Origin: Pectinophora gossypiella
Lineage: Eukaryota > Arthropoda > Insecta > Lepidoptera > Gelechiidae
Reading direction: 5' to 3'
Length of the DNA stretch: 64,000 bases
Assembly: GCF_024362695.1 (NCBI RefSeq)
Contig: NC_065406.1
Coordinates: 4,898,001-4,962,000 of the forward strand
Part shown: one piece after another, positions 22,301-37,300 of the stretch
Layout: each line of letters begins with the position of its first letter
How positions within the stretch are numbered: position 1 is the first letter of the stretch
Translations under genes and position numbers: made by a program
Notes under the pieces: generated by a model
Told to the model about the DNA's origin: nothing
Database searches by the model: none
What the model saw: only the letters and a program-made list of their open reading frames with translations

Positions 22301-25300
22301 AAACGATGCAGTAAAACAAAGGCCAAGTTGTTATGGAACTATAGGAAGAAACCCAATAATGAAAATAACACTATCTTAAAAACATATTCCATGAGATTAA
22401 AAAATATACTTAAATTAACTCAAAAAGCTCAAAATGATTACGACATAAACACTGCATCTAACAAATCTAAGGCTACTTGGCAAATTATAAATAAATCCAA
22501 ACAAAACTACCCTAAAGAACCCATACTCAAAATAAAAAAAGACGATCAGAATATAACCAATCCCAGTGAGATCGCTACAGCATTCAATGATTTCTTTGTT
22601 GATCAAATACAATCGAATACATGTCAGGCAAATGCAAATAATTGCACAAATTCAATTATTAATAATTCTTACAGTTCCATCTTTATCCAGCCGGTTATTC
22701 CCAAAGATGTTATAGAGATAATTAAAAAGTTGAAAAATAAAAGAAGCGTCGGTTACGATGACATTTCTACTACAGTAATAAAATACGTCTCAAAAGTCAT
22801 TGCCAACCCACTCAGTCATATTATTAACCTTAGTATAAGCACAGGCATCTATCCCGAAAGATTGAAACCAGCTATCATAAAGCCTTTATTTAAAAAAGGT
22901 GAAAGAGATAACATGAAAAACTATCGTCCGGTTGCTCTTTTACCTGTCATATCTAAAATATTTGAGAAAGTGATTTACAATGCAATTTATTCCTATATAG
23001 ATAAGTACAACATTCTCACGCCAGAACAAAAGGGTTTTAGGAAAAATTACACGATAAATATGGCAATTTATGAATTTATGGATCATTTAGTACCTAAGAT
23101 AGATAAAAATATACCAGTTTGTTCAATTTTTATGGATATGACGAAAGCATTCGACTTTGTCAATCATTTAAAATTATACGACAAATTACACGCTTATGGA
23201 ATACGAGGAAATGCTCTTAATTTAATAAAATCGTACCTAAGTCAAAGGAAACAGACTACACAAATTTCTAGAATATGCCCGATCACCAGAACAGAGACAA
23301 CATATACTTCAAGAGAAAGAGAAGTCATGCATGGTGTTCCGCAGGGAAGCGTATTAGGTCCGCTGTTGTTCCTGTTATACATCAACGACTTACCCAAACA
23401 TATACCAAATCCCATGATATTATTTGCAGACGACAGTACTATTATTATAAAATGCGAAAATGTTAATAATTACCAAATTGAAATAAATGATACGTTAAAC
23501 AAAGTAATCAAATGGCTAAACTCTAACAATTTATTAGTAAATTTAGAAAAGACAAAGGTAATGCATTTTTTTAACCGTAAACAAATATCAAGTGATATAA
23601 ATGTTCATTATTTAGATTCTAAAATACATAAAACTGATGTTACAAAATTTTTGGGACTGGATATTGACCACAAACTCACATGGAAAGCACATGCCGAGGA
23701 ACTAATAAAAAAAATAAGTAAATCTGCCTATGCTCTATATGAACTAGGTAAAATAGTTTCTAGAGACACGACTTTAACAGCATATCATGGCCTAGCTATG
23801 TCGCAGTTAAGATACGGAATTATATTCTGGGGAAATTGTTGTGAAAAAGAAACCATATTTAAAGCTCAAAAACGTTGTATACGTTCAATGTGTGGACTTA
23901 AAAGGACAGACAGCTGTGTACCAAATTTTAAGTCCATGAAAATATTGACTCTGCCCTCTCTTTATATTTACGAGATGTCAATCTTTGTTAAGACCAACAC
24001 GACTCTATTTGTTAAGGTATCAGAAAAGCATAATATAAACTTACGGAATAAAGAACGATTTTGTTTACGTAGCGCCAGAACATCTTTTATGTATAACAGT
24101 GTAATCTGCATGGCACCGAAAATTTATAATCATTTACCTAACAGCATAAAAATATGTGATAGTGTACCGGAATTTAAAAAGTTGTTATATAATTTTTTGG
24201 TAGAAAAATGCTATTATAAAATTAATGATTACCTCTCAGACTGTACCACAATTTAAATTGAATATATAATATACCTGCTGTATTGGTCTAACTGAAAATG
24301 AAAATGTAATTGTTTTGATTGTATAATTATAGTTTTAAGTCTAAATATTTGTACGCCAACATGGCAAGATGTGGAGATACTTTATTAACTGTACCTACTC
24401 TTACCAACTTAATGTACCCATATCTACAAATAAATGTCTGATTCTGATTCTGATTGCACGTCAATAATTTGACGCTAAAGAAGTAATAACTCCTTAAAAC
24501 TTACCGGGACTCAAAATTGCTATTGAATTAGATTAGAAAGTAAATTCACACGTATTTAAATGGATTGTTTCAAATAATACTTAATATAAGCGTGAATACG
24601 ATAAATACTCCAGATTTATGTCCCCTTCGACGCGTGGTACTCTTCAGGGTGGTTACCATTTGAAATATCTTTCCTTTTTTTACTTTATTTAGTGTAGGTT
24701 TGCCTCAGCTAGCATAAACTACTTGGAGCGCTGAGGGCTCTGTGCCTCTGACCCAACTTACCAGTAGCATAAACCTTCCCATCGGGCGTGACAGCAAAGA
24801 GAGTCTGTTCGCCTCCAACGAGTTGCACCGGGTTGAGAGCTGCAAGCGCGTGACAGGGCGTGGGTGTGCGTACTTTAGCGCCCTCTACACCGCCCAGCTG
24901 TCCGCGGTGGTTGTGACCCCACCCGTACACCGCGCAGCCGCGGGAGCCGCCGCCCCACCAGCCTGACCAGTCTTCTGGACGTCTAAGAAAGCAAGGATCA
25001 AACGCTTCTAAATGAATGGAAATTTCACCAAGGCATCAATCTTTTAAAAAACATTAAAATGCCTATCTCTGATTTGCATTTGTTTAAAAATCATAAGGAC
25101 GATAAATTCAGTCCAATAGAAAATACATATGAAAGATAGGCAATAAGAATTAATACATTTAAGAATGTAATAAGTATGTAAAATATCAAAAAGTTAAACC
25201 TTGTAGTTACATCAAAGTTACAGAATAAAATGAAATCAGCAATCACTTACTTATTAACCCAATGCAGCAATTGCTCGTCGTGCTGCCTCGTAAATTTGAT

Positions 25301-28300
25301 ATTATCCTCCCACGGATACTGAGCGTCGGTCATGGTCTCTTTATCATCCACATTGTACACTCCCAAGTCCGACAAGCGTTTTCTAACGTCAGCTAGGAAA
25401 GGCGTGGGTAACGGCACGCGACGGATCAGTGCGTCTGCAGTCCGCATGCAGAGGCAGTACCGCTTGAACCACACCCACCGCGCTGCGTCTGGGCCGCTGC
25501 AGACACGCGTGTCCATGCGTAGACCGCACGCGAGCCAGGCTAGTTCCTGGTGGGTAGCAAAAGGAGTAAAGTAGAATCTATGAACTAACGTTACGGATAA
25601 CATTAATGATTTATACGTCACCACAGGTTAGGACATTCCATAGTTATAGGGAACTGTAAGAATTCGTTAGAGGAATGTTGATAATACATAAGAATCAGTA
25701 ATATGATAACTGTACGATGTCAAGATTGTTAATTAGAATATGAGATATCTTACACTGACCTTCAAATAGTGAGTATGCAACAGATGAGTGCCGGTTCTAA
25801 GTGCAGGTTCTTCATGTTCATACTGAGCTTGTAGCAACTGAGGTAAATGTTGTAATGCCGGTGGAGTAGCGCCTAGGGCTTCCCCGCTGCCGCATACCAC
25901 GCCGCGGAGACGACGCACGCACCATACTCGAGCGCGCCACGCTAAATACACACAGTGTTTAGGAAATTTTGTTTTAACCGGTAGAATGATTTGTAGATGC
26001 TTTGACCTTGAACAATCTTTATTCTTATACCCCGTTGACAGTATTCCAGTCCAGTAAACCAATCGCTGTACCAGAATGCTATTGGAATAATGTAAATTGT
26101 GAACCGGGCATTAATCGGTTATCGACCTTACAACCCAACTGAAAGAAAGTATGTCTGGCCCATTGATGGGGCAAAAGCCAATCAAACGCAAGCTTTAAAA
26201 AAATATATATGCCAGGAAAAAACAAATTGCAGCAACCACAAAAGATGGTAATGATGGTATCAGTACTGTACTTACACAATGTAGGCATTTGCGCACAAAT
26301 GGCCAAAGCTTGAGCCAATCGCGGCGCCAGTTGGTGATCGTTAGACACCGTTGCTAGTAGTGGACCATCCAACAAGCGCCAAGCTAACTCCACAGAAGGA
26401 CAGGATAACACGTAACGGTCTGAACCACTTTCCTGGAATGTATGGTAAGTCAAATTCTACAGGTTTAAGAATGTATTTAAAAATGTTGTTCCATGTGGAC
26501 AGCATGTTATTACTTACAACGGCAGTATGTGAAGGTAATATGGGATGCGCAGTGAATCTCCATCCCCAACCGTTGACTGATCCATCGCTGGTGAAACGCC
26601 AACGCAACTCGTCACCTAAAACAATCATAATAAGTACCGGTATACGCCCTACACACCTGTAGTCAGACTAGGACTGTGTGTGTGTGTAGGTGGACTAGGA
26701 CTGTATGTGACTGAGACGAATGTAAGTTTCTATCCAGTGGGATAAAACCATCACATTTTTCATCATTCATCCCACTCACATCGAAATCGGAGGATAAAGT
26801 GCCAGGACTTCTTGCTTTGTCTTGATTTCTTTCCGCCTCGATTTTGCTTACCTAGCTTTACACGATTTAACGTCGATAACATTTAGGACATCGGAAACTT
26901 TTTAGCACATACCATTGACAATTATCTCTTGAGCCCAATCAGCAGGCTCGCGGCCGGACCGCGTGGCTAACACTCGGCCACATCCATCCGATATGGTAAG
27001 CGGGTCGTTTCTTCGCTCCGTCGAGCATCCCTGTTCGAAGACCACACGAAGAGATGACGCGCCGGGGATTTTCACCACGCCTAGAGATGGAAATTATAGT
27101 ATACTTAGAACAAAAACTATATAATAAAATGAAATTGTTGGAATATCCACACCAAAAATGTTGATACGAAATCTTTTTCAGGTTTTGAATAACTTTACCT
27201 GATATGTCAGTGTCGTCAGCATAGGGGTGTGGACTGTCCACCGTGACAGGCTGCGGCGGCGCACGACCCCCTCCCGCGCATGCCTCCTCCAACTCACAGA
27301 CACATACTTCAACCACCATGTCCGCTACTGCAGGCTTACTGCTACATAATGCTGTAGAGGATATTTAAGTTCTTCAGAAAGGGTTGCAGCACTTAACTTG
27401 TGTTACTAACTACTAACACTTGTGTTAACAAATCAATAAAGATTTTTTGAGTTTGGACTTTTGAAGACACACAGAGTATAATGGGGTGTCAGAAAAGGAG
27501 TGAGAGAAGATGAAGCAGGAATACAATTTACTAAATCATTATTTTCTTCAAGACGACAAATGATTTATATCCGTATAACATCTACATACAGTCTACTTAA
27601 CTATTTCAATGCGTAGACCTAGTAAGTAGGTATATTAAAATGTTTACCCATAAGAACATCAGTGATGATTTTGACAGCATTGTTGGATTCCGGCATTCGT
27701 CCGGCTGCGGCTAATTTCAGCAGGTCCACCAGCGCTCTCGCATCCGACTCACCCAGTTGTGAAGTGAAATCGTCTAATACCATCTGCAATAAAATCATTC
27801 TGTTGCAGTTTTTAGATGATGAATGCAAAAAAGGTAATCTATATCCAGTATCTTTTTTTTTATAAAAAATATTATACATTGAAAAAGAGAATTACCAAGA
27901 AAGAAACATTTGAAAATTAATTACGCACCATTCTTTTGAGTCTGGCACCAATGTCTTAGTTCGTGTAATTTTGAAGACTTCATTGTAATATCGTCCCTTA
28001 GCTTACAACACCGCTTAAGTCATTTTTACCAACTTTACAGGAGACGAAAAAAAATGTCTTATTTAAAATATCTGTAGATTTTTTTATTGCTACTTAATAC
28101 ATACTCTAGTTAGCGGTTAATAAATAATTATTTATACTTATTTTGACGATTTACTTTATTTTAACCTTTATTTTCTTCATGCAATGGCATTAATATGTAA
28201 AAACCGCCAATTTTCGACTTGAGCGGTGTTGTAAGCTAAGGGACGATATTATAAATGCAGCTTTAATGTGGACTTACTTTAGGAGCCTCTGCTTGTTGAA

Positions 28301-31300
28301 CAGTCATGGTAGCGGCGGCAACAGATACCGCGCTCGATGACATCACCGCGGAGTGACGTGACGACACCGATCCACTTAGCGGACTGCTTGCACCACTCTG
28401 TAAATACTTATATATTTGCGAAATGTCGCTTCGGAATACTTTTGCCGACTGTAGATAATATGTCAGAATAGAATCTACTGGCTTCATAGGCAAACTTTGT
28501 AGTCTCACGTGTTTGTTAATAAGCCATGTTGTGGCCTCAGGTGGGACACGCACTTATGATATTCATGAAAGTAACTCAAGAAAACTGATCGCTATGTGTT
28601 GACTTCGATATAATGAAATACAAACAAACCACATTTTCATATCAATGCCATATTGAAGAGATTATTTCTATCTTTAACCAAAAATCTATAGCTAGATGTG
28701 ATTCTAGTCAGACAAGAAAGTGTTCATAGTGTGACTGATAAATTTCAATAGGTAATAACTTACAGGCAAAGTAGCTCTATCAGCCGGCGCCTCTCCACCA
28801 CCAGTTCTGGCATCGGCCTCCACATCATCTTCCTCCGCATCTATTCCCGCGGACACCGGCGCAGCTGTTGCCGTGGCTTCATGAGCTCTTAGAGCCTCTA
28901 CAAGAAGACTCCTAGCTTGAGTTATGTGTAAAGCTAGAAGTATGAGAGAAAGTGCGTGTTGACAAGCCACTGGTGGTTCTAGAGCCAGGGCTGCAGCGGC
29001 AAGCGATGGGCGCGGGCCTTGTGGTTCTTCTATTATCGGGTCTTCTGAGTATAGACCTGCGAAAAAATTTAAAAAACTAAATAGAAAAAGTGTTTTGCTG
29101 ACACATAAGACCATGAAGATAATGACGTAGGCTACTTTTCTATTTACTGCGTCTTATAAATTAGACATCGGTTGAACTCTGAATTCAACCGTTGAGAAAA
29201 CACTTACCAAGGCTCTGCGCTCCAAGCGGATCCTTGAGAGTGGGAAATGGCAGTGGTGCTGTATGAGGAGTATGAACGTCTGACTGTAATGCAGCAGGCC
29301 GTAGGGACCAGGCAGCGGAATGAGAGGAACCCGCTGCGGCTCTCTGTACTCCTTCCACTCCTGCCACTAGAGCGGGACGTCGGTTCACGCATGTAGTGCC
29401 GTTGCCTTGTTGTCCGTGGTCGTTATCGCCCCATGCCCATACCTAGAAGGTTAGATTGTTGAGTGAACCTGTCAGTGATCGAGCTTTTAACAACCCACAT
29501 AGCATAACGGCTGTATAACCGCAGGGGTATGCAGAGGACGTGCTGGTTTTTAACATATTGCATTGGGCTAGAACTTAGGGAAAAATATCAAGTTTTTAGC
29601 ACCTGTTTCTGCTCTGCTCCTAGAATTCAGTTAAAAATACGAAGTAGGGGAAAACAAAGAATGGTAAACTAATTTTCCGCCCAAGAAGGGAAGTCTTCCT
29701 TAATTTAATCAGAAACTTCCTTAAAATATGGTCTTACCTGATGGTCGCTAGTAACAGCAAGACAGTGTAACGCACCAACAGCGACGTGGACAACGCGACG
29801 TCCACGTAAAGCCTCCACTAATGTGGGGCGACGTACATGCGCGTCACATCCATGGCCCAGACGGAAATAGTCCCCTTTACCCCACGTCCATACCTTGAAA
29901 TAAACTAAATTTTAGTATCTAGGACGAATTAAAGCCAATATTGTAGTCATTGAACTAAACCAAAAAGAAAAAATATATTCCATAGGGAATGGCATATTCT
30001 ATTTTTTTTATTTTAATGTCGATGGAAAATCAGTTTTGTTTTGGGGTCGTAAGGATACAAACAGGCAAATTAAAGAATATATTAGAACGTAACTATTATA
30101 AGTACATAAATTACAAAAATTATGATCTAGTATAAAAGTATTAGGTATAAAGTACATAAAAATATCTCACCTCTCCATCCCTAGTGAGCGCTAAGCTAAA
30201 CTGAGCGCCACATTCGACTTGCACAACACCCAATGTATTTAATCTCTCTATGTTCATAGGCACTGCGCAACCGTCAGAACCTCCCCGCCCTAGAAATGTA
30301 TCCAGCAGTCCAATAGATGTTTCTCGTGGATCGCTGCTGTTACCTTCAGGCACGATCCACAAAAACAAAAAGTATCATATATTTCTTAGATAATATAGAT
30401 ATAATAAATACATAAATCAGATGATAGAGCAGAGACCTTACCTAGTTTTCCAAAGTCGCCGTCTCCCCAGGAAAATACTTTTCCACATGCAGTCAAAGCT
30501 AAAGTTTGAGCATCGCGTGAACCACACGCTACTTGTATAACTCGGAAGCCAGCTAATGTTTCCACCTAAAACATAAATTGTCTTAAATAATGCTGTCTGC
30601 CATTTATTTTTAACTTTATAAAAAATTATCAGGGGGTTTCATTTTAAAACTTCAACATTTATTGCCCTAGCATAATATGTGATTGTCTAAATAACAGCAA
30701 ATTAACAGGACAATAAGGCCTCAGACAGAACAATCTATAACGTCTCTACACATTTTAGTACTTACCATTTTAGGCAACAGCTGAGTAGTGTCATCCCCGT
30801 GCCCCAGTCGTCCATATTCGCCCATGCCCCAAGTATAGAGGTGTCCCCTAGCGGTGACACAGGCGCTATGCGCGGATCCACATGCGATGCCCACAACGCG
30901 CTCTCCAGATAGAGCCTCTATTAGACGCGGGATTTCTAGAGTTATCCTGTTTCCGTGTCCAAGCTTCCCGTCTTCACCTTCGCCCCAGGAGTAAACCTAG
31001 AAAATGTATATGAGTGCATCGCGTTACGTGTCTTCCATATAAAGACAAAACAGAACAGAATAAGAATTTACAATGATAAGCAGTAAAAAGTTGAGGGAAT
31101 CAAGCCAGAACTGTACTGCCGCGTGGTAAAGGAGGAGCTGTTTATTTAAATCAAATTACGTATCTTCATTTTCAAAAATAGCGGCATATTGTCTTCTGTC
31201 GAGTTTACGTCTCATTAGGTGCCTATTCTGGCGGGCACGGGCTTAATCCTGTTTTATTTTGACAGGTCTTAAAATAGTGTCATCCTCACTTACATTACTG

Positions 31301-34300
31301 CCAAAATCGGCACCATCGTAAGAATGATCTTACCTTCCCATCGGCAGTGAGAGCCAGCGCATGTTTCCCACCAGAATGTACAGCAACGCGACGCACCAAC
31401 ACATGAGATAGATATGGGTTCGCTCTAGGAGTAGATACGTTGTTGCTGTGGCCGAGTCCTAGGCGACCGTTCGTGCCTTCACCACAAGCGTATAGCTGCG
31501 TAAAAACAAGGATGGTAGAAATTAAACAACTATACACTTCGTGCTTCGTCATCAAGACAAAAATAAGAATGAGTACTTGTAGCAGAGCATCGGATCAGCA
31601 CCTTTTGGCGAATCTTCAGACGAAAAGCTTCTTAGGTTAGAACTTCATTTACATATAAGTTCGTCTAATCCATCATTATATTTATCATCGGTTCAACTAT
31701 TCCACAGATAGAAGAAAACTTACCTTTCCATCGTGAGAGACAATGAACAGTGTTTTAGATCCACCCGCAATGTGCACCGGTCTTAATGCGCTTAATGTCG
31801 TTGAGAATACTGGTACTTTTACTTTGGATCCCTTTACTCCGCCCAGCTGGTCTTTGTCGTTCAAGCCCCATACGTACACCTGAAATTATAAATTAATGAT
31901 GTACTTCTTCATTCGTTATTTATACTTTTAACTAGTAGACGCAGCAAATGCTTTCTGTGTAGATAAACCCTATACGGGTATTGGGCGAAACCTTATATTT
32001 GTCGCACCGCGCGCGATAGTGTAGTTGTGCAGACCCCGCAGTCGGGAAAGGCACGGATACTGATCGTTGCAAGTAAAACAGTCGAATATGTGTTTTTGTT
32101 ATGAAGTGACGCACGGGAAGCGACGTGATTCGTCTGTTATATGATGCTTCTCACACGCGATTGGTCTGTCAGATTTTTTACTATTTTGTCGCGTTTTTTT
32201 CCCACTTTTCGCCCATCGTTCAATACACGTGCCTGAGTATTTATAGATAATACCATCCCTTTGGACTGGCAGAGATGTACAGTATATACACGCACGCCAT
32301 CTATTTCTAAGAAAAAAGTCAGAACATTATGAATTGAACAAGAATAGATGCACCAACAAACCAAGTAATGGAAAATACTATCTTGCGATAACCAGAGAGA
32401 TGTTACTATTACTTATGCACTAAACACACACAATCACACTTACCTTAGGACAATCACTAGGCAAAGACGGTGGATTGTTATCAGCAGACACCGCCCCCGT
32501 TGGAGTGTCTTTTTCCATCACGTCTTCAGCCACGAAATTCATACTCTGAAAACCAATTACAATTCCTATATCGAGCTTTAACCAATATATGGTTAGAGAC
32601 ACATATCGCACTTTTATTGAACTTCCACACTATATTAAAAATTTTGAAAAAAAAAAAATACTTTATTGTATATAGATAAACATAACAAATATGACTAATA
32701 CATAAGAGACAGAAGATCATGGATCATCAACTTTTTAAAACCATAGTACAAATAGGCTAATATTTGTAGTGATTTTAAGCTAAATTTCATAACACAATTT
32801 GTATGACTTACCATCAAAACATCCGTGTACAACGGATTAGGTCGGAAGCCTGTTATATACAGACCGTGCACTCGACAATCAGCATTCACGTTTCTATTCT
32901 GCTTTATTCCTATTTCTATACAAGGGTAATACTGGAACAAAATAAATGACACTTTTTAAAATAGTGAAGAAAAAGTTTTTACTCCAGTCGTAACCTCAGT
33001 CATAAAACTCGAAAAACTACAGACAGTAATGAACGATCAGCGCTTATAAGTTTGGTAGCTAAAATATCAGTTGTCGATTATTATATTTGAAAAGTTGAAT
33101 TTTAACAATACCTGTTTACAATCAGCCAGCAACTGAATCTGCGCGGGCGGTCGGTCTCTAGGAGCGCACGCGCAGGGCACGGCGGCCAGCGGCGCAAGTG
33201 CGCATTCATCGAAGCTTGTACCTCCGCGCACGGATAAAGCGGCCGGTCCATGGACACCTCCTGGTACGCCCAAACCTAAACGGCGAATCCTTACGCCGCA
33301 TCGCATTTCTACGCGAATCCAATGCTGCAAATTAAAAAATATGGAACGATATTTTTACTTTATTTAATATTGATTGCATCTCTATCAACTGGAGGGAATA
33401 TGGAGCATTCCACCGCGGTGCTCCATTGTAAGGTTGCTTGTGTTACCTGTCCCGTCCCACTAGAGCTCTGCCAGTAAGTATGCGGCTGTGAGTCTAACAG
33501 ACGCCGCGCGCCGGCGCCGGGACGACACGACGACACGCGTACAGCCCGTATTGCGCCGCGCCAGCCCACTGTCGTTCCTCCTGCGTTTTCTCCCCATTCC
33601 GCTACAACAATTAGTAATATATTGATAAATCTTCGAAGTAAAAAAGCGCCGATTCGTAGAAGCGTCACAATATTTGATATAGTAGAATGTACGCTACGGA
33701 ACGTTCAACGGAGTAAAAACTATTAGTTAGTAAAGGTCTAAGTTAACTCTCTCCAGATCAATTCTTCCAAAACCACGTGACTTGTCTTCTAACGACATGG
33801 AAATCTGTACTGACACCCATAGTGATAATATGAGTTACGTACTTTTAGATGAGTGGTGTTTGTTTATTTTGAATAAATAAAGCTTTTTAATCATAAGTAT
33901 TATTTTTATTACTTACATTGATCAGTGACTAGTTCCATTTCGCTGACTTGACCAGTCCAGCCGGGTTGTTGCGGGAAATCTACCGTCAAGTCACGACCGT
34001 TGGCGGATATCGCTGCAAAGGAAAGATCGTAATAAATTCGTACAAAATTACAATTACTACTCAATGAAAATGACAGTAGATCCGAATAGCATAAACGGCG
34101 CGCCAAACTTTGTTAATCAATTAGGTACATTACCTAAAAATTCAAATAAAAAGCCTGTTATTGACGTACCAGTAACAGTGCCAACGCTAGTATGGTCGAT
34201 GCATCCCCACTTGTATCGAGGCTGGGTGACGGCCGCTCTCACGCGCACTCTGTCTCCAGAAGCGAATGGTGGCCCGCCCGAGACCACTTCAGCATGTACC

Positions 34301-37300
34301 GCTCTGACACCTGCTATGCGACCCAAGCCGCGCCATTCCACCTGGAGAGAGAGGAACTATTAGGTATAGTCCGATAGCAATCGCTGAACAGCGGCTTACG
34401 TGGTGACAGACATACAGAGTGAAGCGGGAGCATAAAACAGACAGCGATCTGGTTCCCTGCCCTTGCATGTGCTACGAAGCTGGCTAACCTGACAGTCGGA
34501 CGAGTAGAGACCGAACTTATCAGTTTTTTGGTTTGAAATGATTCGACAGCTCATGGACAAAAATGTAAAGACAAATTGGACATCAGTCATACTGCGATTA
34601 AATGTTAAAATTAAACCCGGCGAAAAGAAAAGAAACTAATATTTATATATATCGTGAGATATAGTTTATAAATATAATGTGAACTTACATGTATAAATAC
34701 GTTCTGTTTGATATCTCGTTCAACTTTCTGGACCTGACCAACGTCGCCTAAAGCAACCTGAAAAAACAACACACATTCAGAAATAACTCGGTAACTGTGT
34801 GTCGTTGTTTAAAAGTCTCACATTGTATAGGTACTGACCCCTTCATAAGCCTTACAGCAGCGAACAGTCATCCCCGGAGTGATGACGTCTGATAAGTATT
34901 GAGCGTACTCTTCTTCGGAGGCGAAACAACTGCGCCATCTGTATGGTATCTGTTTTTTCTCAGATTTGGACGCGTGCGACTTTACTTCGAACACGGAGTC
35001 ATCCATGCCGTGCTGTGGAAGCTCGAGCAAGTACGCTACCAAAGCTTCTACTGAAGGAAGACTTGTTCCACCTAAAATATGACAAAGTCAAACGAAGAGA
35101 TGAATTTAGCGATCCCATAGATCCGGAGTACAAGATTAATTGCAACTTACAATTTAAACTATATGAAAAATAACAATACCTAAGGCTTGAATAGCAGCGT
35201 ACACGGCATGCCTGGAGAACCCCATCTCAATGACATGTTGTACTTGTGAAGAATTCGCCCAAGTATTTAGGTCTTTTCTCGCTGAAAAATTTTAAAATAA
35301 TTAGTCCTTTGGTCAAATGTCTATGATTAGGTATGCTGTCGTGTTTAGTTAATTCTTACTTACATAGAGAAGCTGTGCTTGTCGAAGGTCCCGTAGATAA
35401 CTGCATCACATTACTTTTGTCTATGATTGGCATTTCAGGAGGGGAATCGTGATCTTTATCGTCACCTAGAACAAAACCGTCGAAAAAGTCGTCAAATAGT
35501 AATCACACCAGCTAAAAACTGAGAGATAAAAGTAGTTTGACAGTTAAATAACATACGACTTACCATTAACGTGAGCAGCTAGCTGTTGGACTATGGTCAA
35601 CGCAGCCGCCGCTAATTCCTTAGGCGTATGCGATGCAGCCAATGGACTCGGCCGAGTGGCTAACGCTAGAAGACGACGAAGTAAAGTGCCTTCTGTTCCT
35701 AGGGCGTGTGCACCTCTTTCTATAACACCTGGGAAATATATTACAAAACATTTCGGTTATAAAAATAGTTAAGGAATATAATTGGTAATTTGTCAAAACG
35801 TGCCCGGATCCAGTTAAAAACATTAAATAGATCCGAGTAGTTGGAATTCACGAGACTAAGTGAATAAAGCAATGGAATGGTATTTCACCTCGCTCCTTTA
35901 GGGCACTTATAGTGTCATGCGGATTTGAACACGCACACGAGGTTGGCACGCATGCGTAGCACTTGCAAAAAGCTATTTCATATGTGTATTTACTATAAAA
36001 CGTGTCATACAATATTTTTTATGCACTCGCATTTACGCGTACTACTTACTTGCATTGTCCGGTGGTTGCATCAGAACTTTCCTCAAACGAGTTCGAGTAG
36101 TCAACATCCCTCGAACGGCGCATAAAGTCAGTAGTTCTATTTGCTGCTTTCGTAGGCCGTACACGTCTAATTCCGCTAAAACAAACAATATTTAAAAAAA
36201 ATGTACTAACAATTTGAGAATAAAGAGTTGAGGTGAGAATAGAGAGTTGTATAAAAATTTCAGGCTTCTATACTAGTAGTATTCATGGGACAAAAGTTGG
36301 TACTCGTATATGAAATGTTGCCCCAGTTCAAACAATCCGGGCCAAGACTCTATGGCTTACGCCCGGCACTACAATACTTAGCTAAACAATTTGTGTCGCC
36401 AACTCCTCTTATTGCCCGATGTCTTCAGTTATCTACAGTTGCCTGAACATACAAGAACACTATTTCCCAAGCAACTTACCAGGTAAATGATGTGGGTGCA
36501 TTGGAGAGGCTTGCGGCCCAGCCCCAAGTAACGCGGCGCAAACTCTCAGAGCACTCTCACCGCCACTCAGTGGTTGAATGAGACGGTCGCATTCTGCGCT
36601 CTGCACACCGCTTAGTTCAGTCTGCAATATTACACATTTAAAACACCCGACTAATTGCGAGTCGGAGTCACACATAGATGATATCTTATACCATTCAAAT
36701 AAAACGGTTAATTATATCAAGTATAAGTGACCGTTTACTGCTATTCTTACCTTAGTAACACTATTATCATCGTGGACTAACGTAACTTTAGCTCTTGGCG
36801 TGAACTGCGTGACGACGGCATTGCGCGGAGGAGCTCCGGCGGTTACTCTCAAACCCAGTCTTACACGCCATTCTACTCCACCTACTACTCCTAGCGCTCC
36901 CGCTGGAACAAACGATTAGTATATATCACATATTGGCCATCGCGCAAACAAGATTACGCGTAAACAAGTTGTCGGACTGAATATATTGGTGATAAATGTC
37001 TTAATTTCACCATCCAAGTTCCTAGATTTCACGAAAGAGTTCAAGAAATGCTGGCGTGTCTTCGAGTATAAATTAAAATGTCTTATAATGCATTATAGAC
37101 GATATGGCAGAGAACGATCTCACTCTTGAAGATGCCGATGCTCAGACAAAGTAGGAAAGCGTACTCTGAAGTTAGGCACGGAAAAAAGACTTTTATATTC
37201 AAGGAAGAAATAAAGAGTAATACATACCTATAAGGCACGTCTCGAGGCTAGGCGGAGTAGACTTCATTGTTTGCGTCATATCTTGACTAGTGTGAGGCCA

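Larger units (their letters stand above)
16071..24982 (-). other. HERC2: HERC2 exons 71-79: RCC1-like domain 3 (residues 3918-4331)
   Basis: Exons: 24762-24982, 20088-20182, 19827-19933, 18895-19072, 18412-18535, 17971-18100, 17575-17681, 17022-17149, 16071-16220. Blades include VYGWGHNHRGQLGGVEGAKV, YGAGGRLGIGGIDSVSQPTL, VYSWGEGEDGKLGHGN, IYTWGKGRYGRLGHGD, VWSWGDGDYGKLGRGGSEGC and VYTWGDNDEGQLGDGTT. Exons 71 and 72 flank the 4.6-kb intron that holds the LINE. Confidence 0.95.

Noticed and set aside
33700..33840. A possible ZZ-finger exon remnant with a GFGRID motif in HERC2 intron 50
   Set aside because: The frame has no cysteine pairs, and the only nearby acceptor would put it out of phase with a stop.
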